From assembly GCA_009937205.1 (NCBI GenBank), contig JAACCR010000026.1, positions 1 to 39,052 of the forward strand: a DNA stretch of 39,052 bases, written 5' to 3'. Shown piece by piece: positions 15,633-24,119 of the stretch. The first letter of the stretch is position 1. Every line of letters starts with the position of its first letter. The notes beneath the pieces were generated by a model, which had not been told where the DNA came from, made no database searches, and worked only from the letters and a program-made list of their open reading frames with translations. A program made the translations under genes and the position numbers. The stretch is from Methanobacteriota archaeon (GTDB lineage Archaea > Thermoplasmatota > Poseidoniia > Poseidoniales > Poseidoniaceae).

Positions 15633-16814
15633 ATGCCGGGTGATATGTCGTGGATGAAAGACCGTTTTGATGAGTTAAATAAGGATTCATTGTTATGGGA
15701 ACCACCAACGCTTCAAGGTGCAAATATACCAAGATGTCAGATGGATGGCAAACCAACTATTATGCTCTCAGCAAATAATTACTTGAACTTAACAACGCAT
15801 CCAAAAGTGGTCCAAGCAATGCTCGATGCAACTAAAAAATATGGCGTAGGTAGCGGTTCTGTTCGAGCTATTGCCGGAACAATGGATATTCATTTAGAAG
15901 CAGAAAGAAAGGTTGCTGAGTTCAAAGGGGTTGAATCTGCACTGATTTATTCAGCAGGTTATACTGCCAATGTTGGATTAATCCCTACTTTGGTTTCAGG
16001 AGCAGATGATGTAATTATTTCTGATTCTTTGAATCATGGTTCGATTATTGATGGTGTGAGATTGACAAAGGCGGCTAGGGGTGTTTATGCTCATAATGAC
16101 ATGGGAGAATTGGAGGCGGTATTGAAATCGCACCAAGATTCGGTTCGTAAACTAATCATCACCGATGGCGTATTTTCAATGGACGGAGATGTTGCACCTC
16201 TGGATGAAGTTCACGCATTGGCAGAGGAATATGATGCGATGGTTTACGTCGATGATTGTCATGGTGAAGGAGTTCTTGGTGAAACAGGTGCTGGAATAGT
16301 AGACCACTTCAAATTACAAGGTAAAGTTGATTTTGAAATCGGTTCTTTCTCTAAAGCGCTGGGTGTACAAGGTGGAATTGTTGCAGGTACAGAGATGACT
16401 AGAACTCATGCACTCAATCATTCACGTTCATGGCTTCTTTCAGGTTCGCAACCACCCGGTGTCGCTGCTGCACAGAAAGCTGCAATTGAAGTTTTGATGA
16501 GTGAGCCTCAACACCACGCTAGGTTGTGGGAGAATACTCACTATTTCCGAAAGGAATTACAATCACTTGGTTTTGACACAGGAGTTTCAACAACTCCAAT
16601 TATTCCAGTTATGTGTGGTGATTCTAGCGTTGCAAAGGCTATGACTACTGCTTTGGGCAAAGAAGGGGTGATGGCAGGTGCAATCGTATTCCCAATGGTT
16701 GCACGCGATAAAGCAAGAATTAGGACTCAGATGTCATCTGGTTTGACAAGAGAAGATCTCGATGAAGTATTACGCTTATTTGAAAAAGTTGGCCCAACAT
16801 TAGACCTAATCTGA
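15633..16814 (+). CDS. kbl: alpha-oxoamine synthase, probably glycine C-acetyltransferase (2-amino-3-ketobutyrate CoA ligase)
   Basis: A PLP enzyme that joins acyl-CoA to an amino acid. The Kbl reaction, in reverse, splits 2-amino-3-oxobutyrate into glycine and acetyl-CoA during threonine breakdown. Motifs are SANNYLNLTTHPKV, DSLNHGSIIDG, TDGVFSMDGDVAPLD, VDDCHGEGVLGETGAG (cofactor Asp and His) and the Schiff-base Lys241 in GSFSKALGVQGG. VDDxHGEGVLG and the HF-x(n)-VDFEIG context favour glycine C-acetyltransferase over 8-amino-7-oxononanoate synthase or serine palmitoyltransferase, but the acyl-CoA cannot be settled by eye. ATG 15633 follows GAGGGG by six bases; further in-frame starts extend to a GTG at 15576. 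No threonine dehydrogenase gene is nearby. Confidence 0.85.
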   Translation: MPGDMSWMKDRFDELNKDSLLWEPPTLQGANIPRCQMDGKPTIMLSANNYLNLTTHPKVVQAMLDATKKYGVGSGSVRAIAGTMDIHLEAERKVAEFKGVESALIYSAGYTANVGLIPTLVSGADDVIISDSLNHGSIIDGVRLTKAARGVYAHNDMGELEAVLKSHQDSVRKLIITDGVFSMDGDVAPLDEVHALAEEYDAMVYVDDCHGEGVLGETGAGIVDHFKLQGKVDFEIGSFSKALGVQGGIVAGTEMTRTHALNHSRSWLLSGSQPPGVAAAQKAAIEVLMSEPQHHARLWENTHYFRKELQSLGFDTGVSTTPIIPVMCGDSSVAKAMTTALGKEGVMAGAIVFPMVARDKARIRTQMSSGLTREDLDEVLRLFEKVGPTLDLI

Positions 16815-16816
16815 AT

Positions 16817-17731
16817 TCAAGAATCGCGATGATGGGTAATGGGTAATTCACCTATTGCAGCCCATTCATTATACAGTAGAGATTTCATTTCATGTTCGGC
16901 TGCCAATCTCCAGCGCTTACGCATAGTTCTCTCAGCAACCCTTCCTTCTGGTACTGATGTGAAATAGGGTTCAGTATTAGATTCTGGTAATGGTAATTGC
17001 TGCCAATTTACTCCCCACAAAATTAACCACTCCGGTGGTGCTACACCAAAATCAACTGTTAGTTCGGGTTTTTCAATTGCCTGTTTTACTTGTTCAATAG
17101 TTAAATCTCCTATTGACATTTTGAAGATTGCATTTGCAGTTCTACGTACTTGATTCCACAAGAAAGCCAGCCCAACAATTTCAAACCCTACAACTCGGTT
17201 ATTTACTATCCATGGAGTGCAGGAAAGTATTGTCCTCATCGGTTCTTTACCCTCCTCTATACGTGCGAAGTTGGAAGCGTCATAAGTTCCTGTAAACAGA
17301 TCACAATATTCGCTAAATACATCACCAGGATATTTCCAGAATTCAATTCCTTCGATTCTATAACGGTATACGCGGTATTGTGCTAGCCTGGGATTCCAAT
17401 CATCAGCAACTTGAATCACATCAAGAAATGCAATTCCTTCACAGAGACGGTCATCGATAGCACGAATCATTTTTTTAGCACCTAAAGAATCCCATAGGTC
17501 CTTTTTTATCGTTACCACTCCACCGTTTACTCTAACATTGACTCCAGCATCAGTGCGACTTGATAATACCAAATTGTGGTCATTGTCATTTTTGTCAATC
17601 CATTTATGGCTTTGAAATACACGAATTAATTCACCTTGTACAGTTTTGACATCTGGCTGAATCTGGCTACCGTGAAATCCACTGCCTAAGTATCCAATTC
17701 TGAAGGCGAGTTTCACAGTCTCGCCGGTCAA
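16817..17731 (-). CDS. truA: tRNA pseudouridine synthase A
   Basis: TruA converts uridines at positions 38-40 of the tRNA anticodon arm to pseudouridine. Evidence is the start-region GYLGSGFHGSQIQP, the catalytic SRTDAGVNVRVNG (Asp61), the AQYRVYRYRI segment with the conserved Tyr, and FLWNQVRRTANAI near residue 190. These appear in family order over 304 residues, slightly longer than the bacterial enzyme because of a basic C-terminal tail. The start is TTG 17731, supported by GAGGTGG five bases upstream. The gene follows the TPR protein by nine bases and is probably co-transcribed with it. Its stop is two bases from the convergent kbl stop. Confidence 0.93.
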   Translation of the reverse strand: MTGETVKLAFRIGYLGSGFHGSQIQPDVKTVQGELIRVFQSHKWIDKNDNDHNLVLSSRTDAGVNVRVNGGVVTIKKDLWDSLGAKKMIRAIDDRLCEGIAFLDVIQVADDWNPRLAQYRVYRYRIEGIEFWKYPGDVFSEYCDLFTGTYDASNFARIEEGKEPMRTILSCTPWIVNNRVVGFEIVGLAFLWNQVRRTANAIFKMSIGDLTIEQVKQAIEKPELTVDFGVAPPEWLILWGVNWQQLPLPESNTEPYFTSVPEGRVAERTMRKRWRLAAEHEMKSLLYNEWAAIGELPITHHRDS

Positions 17732-17740
17732 TTTTCCACC

Positions 17741-18259
17741 TCAAAGTTCACGTGTTAGCATTTCAACAGCATCATCCTTGCCGTATCCAAGACCACCAAC
17801 TGCCCAAACTAATGCCTGTTGAAGCCAAGGTTGAACCATTGGGTTTTGCTTACTTGGGTCCATCACTTCAATTGCATCAACAATATTTCTGCTTGCGTTG
17901 AAAAGAATTTCATCAACAGGAATATCTTCAAGTTCAAGGCGTCTAGCATAGCGTTGGAATTCTTTGACTGCTACAGGAATACGTCGACATTCAAGTGCAA
18001 AGGATGCAAAGTCGCCAATATATTCCATATTCTCTTCATCAAGTTCCATCGCTTTTTTGTACATCATCATAATTTTACGACCAGGAATAACATCCTCTTG
18101 CGCCTCTGAGTTCTTCATATTTGCAAATTCAGCATACATATGGTGCACTTGTGCGTTGTCAGAATTACTGGACAACTTAGATTCAAGGTATTCAATAGCA
18201 CCATCAAGGTCTCCTTGATTGAACAAATCAATGGCAGTTTGTAATAATTCATCGCTCAT
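17741..18259 (-). CDS. small TPR-type repeat protein
   Basis: The first 40 residues fit a tetratricopeptide repeat (AIDLFNQGDLDGAIEYLESKL followed by an Asn/Asp turn), and the next segments (VHHMYAEFANMK, MYKKAMELDEENMEYIGDFASFALE, VAVKEFQRYARRLEL) continue the paired-helix pattern. Such proteins serve as docking scaffolds; no partner can be named. At 172 residues it holds about four helical pairs and no enzyme motif or membrane segment. It sits nine bases upstream of truA on the same strand. A GGAG lies upstream of ATG 18259 at slightly long spacing. Confidence 0.75.
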   Translation of the reverse strand: MSDELLQTAIDLFNQGDLDGAIEYLESKLSSNSDNAQVHHMYAEFANMKNSEAQEDVIPGRKIMMMYKKAMELDEENMEYIGDFASFALECRRIPVAVKEFQRYARRLELEDIPVDEILFNASRNIVDAIEVMDPSKQNPMVQPWLQQALVWAVGGLGYGKDDAVEMLTREL

Positions 18260-18275
18260 AATAGCATCTCCAATA

Positions 18276-18309
18276 AGTCATGTGAAGGGCTTGAGGTTCT
18301 TCAATGACT
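18276..18309 (-). promoter_or_regulatory. 11-bp intercistronic hairpin before the TPR-truA pair
   Basis: AGTCAT plus TGAAG pair with CTTCA plus ATGACT around an 11-base loop, with a single-base bulge on one arm. It fills most of the 69-base gap between the PH-domain gene and the TPR gene. No T tract follows, so a leader structure, processing site or operator is as likely as a terminator. Confidence 0.35.
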
Positions 18310-18328
18310 CGCTCTAAACTGCTGGTAA

Positions 18329-19378
18329 TTATTCTGCTTTTGGTTGAGTTAATGAATCTTTTAAATCAGATAATAGGCTTGACGAAGAATGTTTTTTGTG
18401 CATTTCATCAACCAACATTTTAGTCTTTTCATAATTGCGGATAGAATAGAAACAGTTCTTAGGATCTGCCATTACCTTGGTAACAGTTCGTTGGTATGAG
18501 AGTAGTCCCACAATGCTACGAATCCAGGACTTTCCAGCTGCAGTAGCAGGAGAATCAGAATCACTCTCACCAGTACCTGGAAGAGTCGCACCTGCGCCAA
18601 TTCCAATAGTTTCTTCCGCCATACCAACACCGGTATCCGTTAGAATAGTAATAGTTGAAAACCCTAATAGTACTCCCAATGGCTTTCTATCTTCCATTAC
18701 CTCGGAGATTCTATCGTAAAGAATTCTTCTCCTTGAGTGAGATAATAAGAATCGGTGTTGAAAAATAACAGCATCGGAAGTAACGGCATAGTTGAAACTC
18801 TTCTGATAATAATATGTCAATCCCCAAAACATTGATACAAATATGATTCCAAAAATAGTATAATCATAAACATCTGGTAAGAATCCACCAATTGAATCAT
18901 CCATAAAAATGCCAGTTACCCACTCTAGAAGTTTGTCTATTTTGAGAATAATCGGTGCAAATGTAGCAAGCAATAGCCAAGTAGTAACCCATCCACTGGA
19001 CGTAGACATATTCATCATTCGGTTTATCCATGCTACTGTGAGCATTACGAATACAAATCCGAAAGGCACAGAGTTCTCACCCATTGTAATTATTGCAATA
19101 ATGAATTTTGCCAGTCCACTTGCATCCCCCATAACCGCATCGTGGTGGTCAAACAGTAAGTGTACTCCAAGTACTATTAGACCCAAAATATACATTCCAA
19201 TGAATGCAAAAGCACTCGGCTGTTTTGTCAGTAAGATTTCCTCTCCTTCGATAGTTCTAAATTTAGCGGCCAATTTTTTTTGCTTAATATCATCACTATT
19301 TTCAGCACTTGTTTTGTCGGTACTAGCAACTTCTTCATTTAGTTCTTCAACAACTTCATCCATTTCTTCTTCAGACAT
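18329..19378 (-). CDS. membrane protein with bacterial-type PH (bPH2/DUF304) domain
   Basis: An acidic N-terminal tail (MSEEEMDEVVEELNEE) leads to about four transmembrane segments between residues 58 and 195 (AFIGMYILGLIVLGVHLLF, SVPFGFVFVMLTVAWI, WVTTWLLLATFAPIIL, YTIFGIIFVSMFWGL). Then comes a bPH2-like core: NYAVTSDAVIFQHRFLLS, RRRILYDRISEVMEDRKPLG and FSTITILTDTG, the usual order of strands in DUF304 proteins. The domain is membrane-proximal and of unknown ligand. A Gly/Ser/Asp-rich insert (GAGATLPGTGESDSDSPAT) interrupts the later part. ATG 19378 follows GAGGCG and is preferred to an upstream in-frame start at 19432. It lies downstream of the ABC operon on the same strand after a 67-base gap. 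Confidence 0.7.
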   Translation of the reverse strand: MSEEEMDEVVEELNEEVASTDKTSAENSDDIKQKKLAAKFRTIEGEEILLTKQPSAFAFIGMYILGLIVLGVHLLFDHHDAVMGDASGLAKFIIAIITMGENSVPFGFVFVMLTVAWINRMMNMSTSSGWVTTWLLLATFAPIILKIDKLLEWVTGIFMDDSIGGFLPDVYDYTIFGIIFVSMFWGLTYYYQKSFNYAVTSDAVIFQHRFLLSHSRRRILYDRISEVMEDRKPLGVLLGFSTITILTDTGVGMAEETIGIGAGATLPGTGESDSDSPATAAGKSWIRSIVGLLSYQRTVTKVMADPKNCFYSIRNYEKTKMLVDEMHKKHSSSSLLSDLKDSLTQPKAE

Positions 19379-19445
19379 AGCAACGCCTCTAAAATGGGTT
19401 TGGTATGCCGGAAGACATGAACCTTTTGCCATATTTATTCATTTT

Positions 19446-20654
19446 TCAATGAAGCAAGCCCCAAGAATGTTCAGCATTCCCTCTTGCCCACTCGTATTCA
19501 GACTCGGTTCTAACTCCATTTTCATCCCGAATTATCATTTTATTCAGTTTGAGAGGATATTCATTGTAGGTTAGGTGAGATTGCAAACCCCCCCTAGTCG
19601 GTTGGTCAAAAGTCCAATTTGCTCTTTCAATTGCCTGCACTTGTAATTTGATATCAGTTCTACCATTATGCATATGAATCTCAAAAATAGGTAATGGAGC
19701 ACCGGGGAAATGTGCATGTTTGCCTTCACATTCTTTTCCAGCCTTTTTGGTCACAGTTACCTTTGTGAATTTCTCAGTTCGCTTATTCTTTGCATCATGG
19801 AATAGGCCACCTTGGCTCAGTGCAATATGTCCAATGTCTCTTTTTTTCCATGGTCTGTTATCTCTAGCACTTACTGTTAATGATGCATGAGGGATGAACC
19901 AATCGATATACGAGCCATCATCCAAGTGCAATACTCCCCAATACCATGGAACGGATGGAGCCTGAACGCATACTTTTTGGAAATACGCAGTCCCTGATAC
20001 TTGTTCGTCATCCAATGTTCCAGATACTTTTGTTCCATGTAGGCGGAGAATATCATATCCCATATTGGCAGCATAAGTTGCACTTGCTCTTCTTGCAGTA
20101 GACATTGCTTGATTCCATGGAGTTAACTTTAGCTTGAAATCAGTGGGTACATTCCCTCCCCGCATTTCTTTATCGCTTACTAAATTAATCCAAAATTCAC
20201 TAAGATCTGATTTCAAACCCATCGATAGATCATCACCTAGCAATGGAATAACAGCCCCACCACCTTGGCCAGTATTTGCATCATCGCTCAATGGCCACTG
20301 CGGGTGAGTATCAGGTATTGCAATCATTTTGCAAATCCTTTTGATTATAGGTTCATGCATCTGTTTCCCGTCAAACCACCATGCACAGACCATTCCATCC
20401 AGTGCAATCGCTCCATCATCATCAAAACCAGGTCTTCCCTTTGGAGTCCAAGGGCTTCCATTTACATCGACGATTGCATTGTCCTTTGTAGACCAAAGCA
20501 CCATCAATTGTTTTCCGCTTGGATTACCTTCATGGTCATCCAACATCACTAGCCACCACCACCAATCCCAAGTGAGATGCTGCAGTGGAGGTCTTTCTTG
20601 TAAATTCCACATCCGTGACAAATCGCCACTAAAAGTGGGCATATCTTCACTCAT
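19446..20654 (-). CDS. AttH/CrtC-like lipocalin-fold protein (tentative)
   Basis: The protein is rich in Trp and short beta segments. Its two halves recall AttH/carotenoid 1,2-hydratase proteins: an early HLTWDWWWWLVMLDD, and later VSGTAYFQKVCVQ followed by VPWYWGVLHLDDGSYIDWF. The latter resembles the family's Gx-A-x-x-D-R...WDWFxLxLDDG pattern. AttH-like proteins are often encoded beside ABC exporters with lipid or hydrophobic cargo, and this gene is the last member of a four-base-overlap operon with two ABC ATPases and two permeases, which supports the assignment. No signal peptide is evident, so it may act in the cytoplasm, unlike many AttH proteins. The family call is by eye and needs a profile search; the function is unknown. 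Confidence 0.45.
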   Translation of the reverse strand: MSEDMPTFSGDLSRMWNLQERPPLQHLTWDWWWWLVMLDDHEGNPSGKQLMVLWSTKDNAIVDVNGSPWTPKGRPGFDDDGAIALDGMVCAWWFDGKQMHEPIIKRICKMIAIPDTHPQWPLSDDANTGQGGGAVIPLLGDDLSMGLKSDLSEFWINLVSDKEMRGGNVPTDFKLKLTPWNQAMSTARRASATYAANMGYDILRLHGTKVSGTLDDEQVSGTAYFQKVCVQAPSVPWYWGVLHLDDGSYIDWFIPHASLTVSARDNRPWKKRDIGHIALSQGGLFHDAKNKRTEKFTKVTVTKKAGKECEGKHAHFPGAPLPIFEIHMHNGRTDIKLQVQAIERANWTFDQPTRGGLQSHLTYNEYPLKLNKMIIRDENGVRTESEYEWARGNAEHSWGLLH

Positions 20655-21979
20655 TCAATTTCCTTCCCTTTGAAAATTGCAGAACCAACTAACCATAGAA
20701 TTAATGCTTGGAATAATAATACAACTGTAGAAACTACAATTGTTGCTATTGGACTAATTCCTAAACCTGTATCAGATGAAAAGGCACTCAAGGCATCTGC
20801 ACCTTCAATTGAATTACTCCAATAGCCGCCAGCACCATGTCCACCACCCCATAACCCCATGTTGATGAATAGATTCATGTTGGGCCAAACAACCAAAGAT
20901 GCAGCATCAATAATATTTAGAGACCAGCCAATAACAGAAAATCTGAGGATTGATGCCGTTGGGGCATTAAAGGATAGAATTGCCATACCTAATTCCCAAG
21001 CAGCAAATGGTAGAGCGAGTACAATACCACGCTTCCATAGAGTTCCAAGTGCACAGAATAGCATTCCATAAACCAATGTTGCTAACATTGTTGCGAATAT
21101 TATAGCCATCCACATTCCAAGGTCTGCAAATCTGAAAAAGCTATCACCTGGGCCAGCAAAGCCAGAAATAATTCCGACTATCAGCCCCATAGCAATGATA
21201 TATGGCCATACAACTCCCAAATATCCAACAATTCTTCCAAGGAATACATCACGTCTAGCAATTGGTTTTGCCAACATGAAATGCATAGTTGAATTCTCCA
21301 TTTCTTCGCGAATCAAACCCGTTGCTAAGAATAAAGGTAGGAAAATACCTAGTAAGAATACGAATCCCATTTTGCCGATTGCTAACAAGAATGCCCGATG
21401 AATAGCCTCTTTAGCATATTTTTCTTCATCAGGGTCTTCATCAACGAGTCTATCACTATCTGGTTCAGCCCATTTCCCCTGCATTTCATTATAATCTAGG
21501 ATAATATCACATTCAACATTATTCCTATTATTATCTTTTTGACTCTGAGTTGAATCGGACAGTCGACAATCTCCGTCATCATCATAACCTACAGTAGTAT
21601 CTCCCTTTGCAGATAAATCCCAATCGAAGTCATCTTCGTTGATCCATTTTTCAGGAGGGTCAGGGGCAATCGGAGGGGTGAATGTTCCAGGGTGAGAGTC
21701 TGGGTTCTCGGGGTCTGTTCCATATATTCTCTCTTGACCAGTCGGATATCCATCACCATCCCAATCAATTGAGTCACCATCGTTGTCAATGGCTTCAATA
21801 TCTTGTTGCATCGAATCAACATAGAACAATACGACAATGAATATTGCAATAAATCCAACACCCAATATTACCCAAGTAGATAGTTTGGTGCGATATTGCC
21901 TCATAGTAAATTCTGCAACAGCACCGAGTTTTCTATCCAATGCCCTAAACACATTATCTTTTTTTGGTGTGGAGATCAT
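20651..21979 (-). CDS. ABC-2 type transporter permease with TSP3/EF-hand-like acidic loop
   Basis: One transmembrane helix near residues 36-53 is followed by a loop of about 140 residues, then at least five helices (for example AIGKMGFVFLLGIFLPLFLATGLI, VVWPYIIAMGLIVGIISGF, LVYGMLFCALGTLW). This is the layout of ABC-2 permeases with a large extracytoplasmic loop between helices 1 and 2. The motif REEMENSTMHFMLAKPIARRDVFLGR after helix 2 is typical of this family. The loop has a calcium-binding pattern, DNDGDSIDWDGDGYPTGQE (65-83), followed by GTDPENPDS, which is the thrombospondin-type-3 repeat form; a second acidic cluster (YDDDGDC) follows. It is coupled by four-base overlaps to the ATPase upstream and the AttH-like gene downstream. 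Confidence 0.8.
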   Translation of the reverse strand: MISTPKKDNVFRALDRKLGAVAEFTMRQYRTKLSTWVILGVGFIAIFIVVLFYVDSMQQDIEAIDNDGDSIDWDGDGYPTGQERIYGTDPENPDSHPGTFTPPIAPDPPEKWINEDDFDWDLSAKGDTTVGYDDDGDCRLSDSTQSQKDNNRNNVECDIILDYNEMQGKWAEPDSDRLVDEDPDEEKYAKEAIHRAFLLAIGKMGFVFLLGIFLPLFLATGLIREEMENSTMHFMLAKPIARRDVFLGRIVGYLGVVWPYIIAMGLIVGIISGFAGPGDSFFRFADLGMWMAIIFATMLATLVYGMLFCALGTLWKRGIVLALPFAAWELGMAILSFNAPTASILRFSVIGWSLNIIDAASLVVWPNMNLFINMGLWGGGHGAGGYWSNSIEGADALSAFSSDTGLGISPIATIVVSTVVLLFQALILWLVGSAIFKGKEIE

Positions 21980-22968
21980 CTAGACAGACCTCCGGTTAGG
22001 TAATTCAATATTGATTCTAAATCGTCATCCGGATTATCAATTGAAGAGACTTTATGCCCATTACTCACAATTAAAGCAGGCAATTCTCTATGAACTTCAT
22101 TTAGATTATGGGTTTGAATTTGTAGATTATTTCCACTAGGGAAACTGATGCCATAGACAGCGTTATTGTTGATGATATCCTTGGCTAATTCCTTTGGATT
22201 TTCGCAACCAATGCTGATGGTATGTGGTATGTTATCCATTTTCTCTCTGATTGCATGAAGATTTCCTAATGCGAGTAAGCGCCCATTATGGAGAATCACT
22301 ATTTGTTCGGTAATTCGTTCAATTTCATGTAGGATGTGGCTACTGACCAAAACGGTACGGCCCATTTTTCCTAACTCCCTAATTACATTCATTATCGTAG
22401 TCCGGGCGAGAGGGTCACAGCCTTGTAACGGTTCATCTAATACAATTAAATCAGGATCATTTACCAATGCATGGGCAATCTTTACCCTTTGTCGCATTCC
22501 CTTTGAATAGCGCCCGAGTTGCTTATGCGCAACATCGGTTAACCCGACAAACTTTAGCACTCTGTCAGCTTCATCTTTCGCTTCTTCTCTGGTCAACCCG
22601 TTCAATCTAGCAAACAGTGATACAAATCCATGGGCAGTCATCCAATCGTGCATTTTCTCATGCTCTGGAACGAAACCTACTCTCGCATATGGAGCAGGAT
22701 TCTTCCATGGATCTGTGCCGAATAGTTTCACTTTTCCACTCGAAGGCTTCAATTTGCCCATTAACAGATTGAACAGTGTTGATTTACCAGCACCATTAGT
22801 GCCTAATATTCCTGTAACTCCACCGGATAATGCGAGAGTGATTTCAGATAATGCGTGAATTTTCCCATATGTTTTGGAGACATTTTCAAGCAGTACCACT
22901 GGTGCAGTGATATTTGGAGCCCATTGTTGGGTTTGTCCTTCTCCGACCTGTTGAAGATCCGGCATCAT
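21976..22968 (-). CDS. ABC transporter ATP-binding protein
   Basis: All nucleotide-binding motifs are present: Walker A GTNGAGKST, the Q-loop replaced by the VGFVPEHEK form of NatA/GldA-type ATPases, the signature YSKGMRQRVKIA, Walker B LIVLDEPLQGCDP and the H-loop LVSSH. A C-terminal extension of about 110 residues (from the GRLLALGNL block on) is typical of subunits paired with ABC-2 permeases. It probably powers the permease encoded directly downstream, with which it overlaps by four bases, as it does with the permease upstream. The substrate is unknown. Confidence 0.92.
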   Translation of the reverse strand: MMPDLQQVGEGQTQQWAPNITAPVVLLENVSKTYGKIHALSEITLALSGGVTGILGTNGAGKSTLFNLLMGKLKPSSGKVKLFGTDPWKNPAPYARVGFVPEHEKMHDWMTAHGFVSLFARLNGLTREEAKDEADRVLKFVGLTDVAHKQLGRYSKGMRQRVKIAHALVNDPDLIVLDEPLQGCDPLARTTIMNVIRELGKMGRTVLVSSHILHEIERITEQIVILHNGRLLALGNLHAIREKMDNIPHTISIGCENPKELAKDIINNNAVYGISFPSGNNLQIQTHNLNEVHRELPALIVSNGHKVSSIDNPDDDLESILNYLTGGLSR

Positions 22969-24119
22969 TCTCTAGTCACCTCCATAGATGAAACGCGACT
23001 ACTCAACACATACAGTGCGATTGCATTCATTACAATTAACGATGCTAGTGACCAAGTCCAAGAATACTGGTCATAGGTGGGTTGAGTCCTCACTAGTGTT
23101 TGGCCAACATGAGCCAAACAATCGTATGGTGATAGAAGATATAGTATCTCACGATCAAATAAATTCTTTACAATTATCGCTAATGTTTTAGTTCCCAAAA
23201 TAATGGCTAGTAATCCAATTCCAGGGAAGAATTTACCTTTTGATACACTAGAAAGAGATAATCCTATGCTGGTATAGGTTATGATTAACAGGACACTACC
23301 CATCAAGGCGCCGAGGAAAAGTGGAAATGTATCAATAATCCATGCCCAGCCCCGGCCAAAGACCATTATCTCCGTAAGATAGTACAGGAATAGAGTGAAT
23401 ATGATAATTATGGCTTGAATAAATGCAACAGAGGCATACTTCATTCCGATATAATCAAAACGGTTTATCGGCCTAGAGAAGTAGAGTGCAGAAGTTCCAT
23501 GAAGTCGGTCCTCGGAAATGACTCCGCCGACTAATAGGGCTGCTACTATCGGGTAATACATCACATTGCGTGGGAAAAATCCGAGTACGTGACCGTAGAG
23601 GTTGTCTCTGTTTACACCCCACATTGAATGGAATTCAGAATCTCCAATTAACGATGAAAGTAAAGTTAGTGCAGCATCCGATAGTGATGCAAAGAATACA
23701 AGAACTAAGAAAATTCTTGTTGGAACGCCCCATGGTCGATGACCTTTTTTGAAGATACCAAGAATATGATGGCGTAGTATTGCCCAATTACGCATCCATC
23801 TAGGATTTAATTCACCTCTCCATGGCTCATAATTTTGCTGGAATATTTCACCCGAGCCAGTTGGGCCAATGGATGCCATTTCAGAAATATCTTCATCCCC
23901 TTCACTTGAACCCCAAGCAGTATCCATCCGTGCTTGGCCAGTCACAGGCGTTTCTGCAGTAGCCATCTGTGTCTCAACAGGTTCAACTTGTTGCACTTGC
24001 TGCGGAGTGGGTAGAATTGGTGCCTGAGGTACAATTGCGATTGGCTGAGGTTGAGGGAGAGGTTGTGGTACAATTGCGATTGGCTGAGGTTGGGGCACAT
24101 TTCCTTCATCTTCGCTCAT
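22965..24119 (-). CDS. ABC-2 type transporter permease with Pro/Gln-rich N-terminal tail
   Basis: About 115 residues of soluble, low-complexity sequence (rich in Pro, Gln and Val, with a duplicated 13-residue unit) precede the membrane part. Helices follow at FLVLVFFASLSDAALTLL, YPIVAALLVGGVISEDRL, VAFIQAIIIIFTLFLYYL, LFLGALMGSVLLIITYT, FFPGIGLLAIILGTKTLAII and a last one near the end. RLHGTSALYFSRPINRFDYIGMK between helices is the conserved cytoplasmic segment of ABC-2 permeases in the NosY/GldF style. The ATG overlaps the upstream ATPase stop by four bases and its stop overlaps the next ATPase start the same way. Confidence 0.82.
   Translation of the reverse strand: MSEDEGNVPQPQPIAIVPQPLPQPQPIAIVPQAPILPTPQQVQQVEPVETQMATAETPVTGQARMDTAWGSSEGDEDISEMASIGPTGSGEIFQQNYEPWRGELNPRWMRNWAILRHHILGIFKKGHRPWGVPTRIFLVLVFFASLSDAALTLLSSLIGDSEFHSMWGVNRDNLYGHVLGFFPRNVMYYPIVAALLVGGVISEDRLHGTSALYFSRPINRFDYIGMKYASVAFIQAIIIIFTLFLYYLTEIMVFGRGWAWIIDTFPLFLGALMGSVLLIITYTSIGLSLSSVSKGKFFPGIGLLAIILGTKTLAIIVKNLFDREILYLLSPYDCLAHVGQTLVRTQPTYDQYSWTWSLASLIVMNAIALYVLSSRVSSMEVTRE
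24028..24092 (-). repeat. two copies of a 39-bp in-frame tandem repeat
   Basis: A 26-base sequence beginning GGTACAATTGCGATTGG is identical at 24028-24053 and 24067-24092, a period of 39 bases. It encodes the duplicated PQPQPIAIVPQ units in the N-terminal tail of the permease. Length variation by whole units would keep the frame. Confidence 0.85.

Noticed and set aside
18909-19574. 221-codon open frame antisense to the PH-domain membrane gene
   Set aside because: Opposite a gene with clear transmembrane and bPH2 patterns; the antisense product is low-complexity Ser/Ile.
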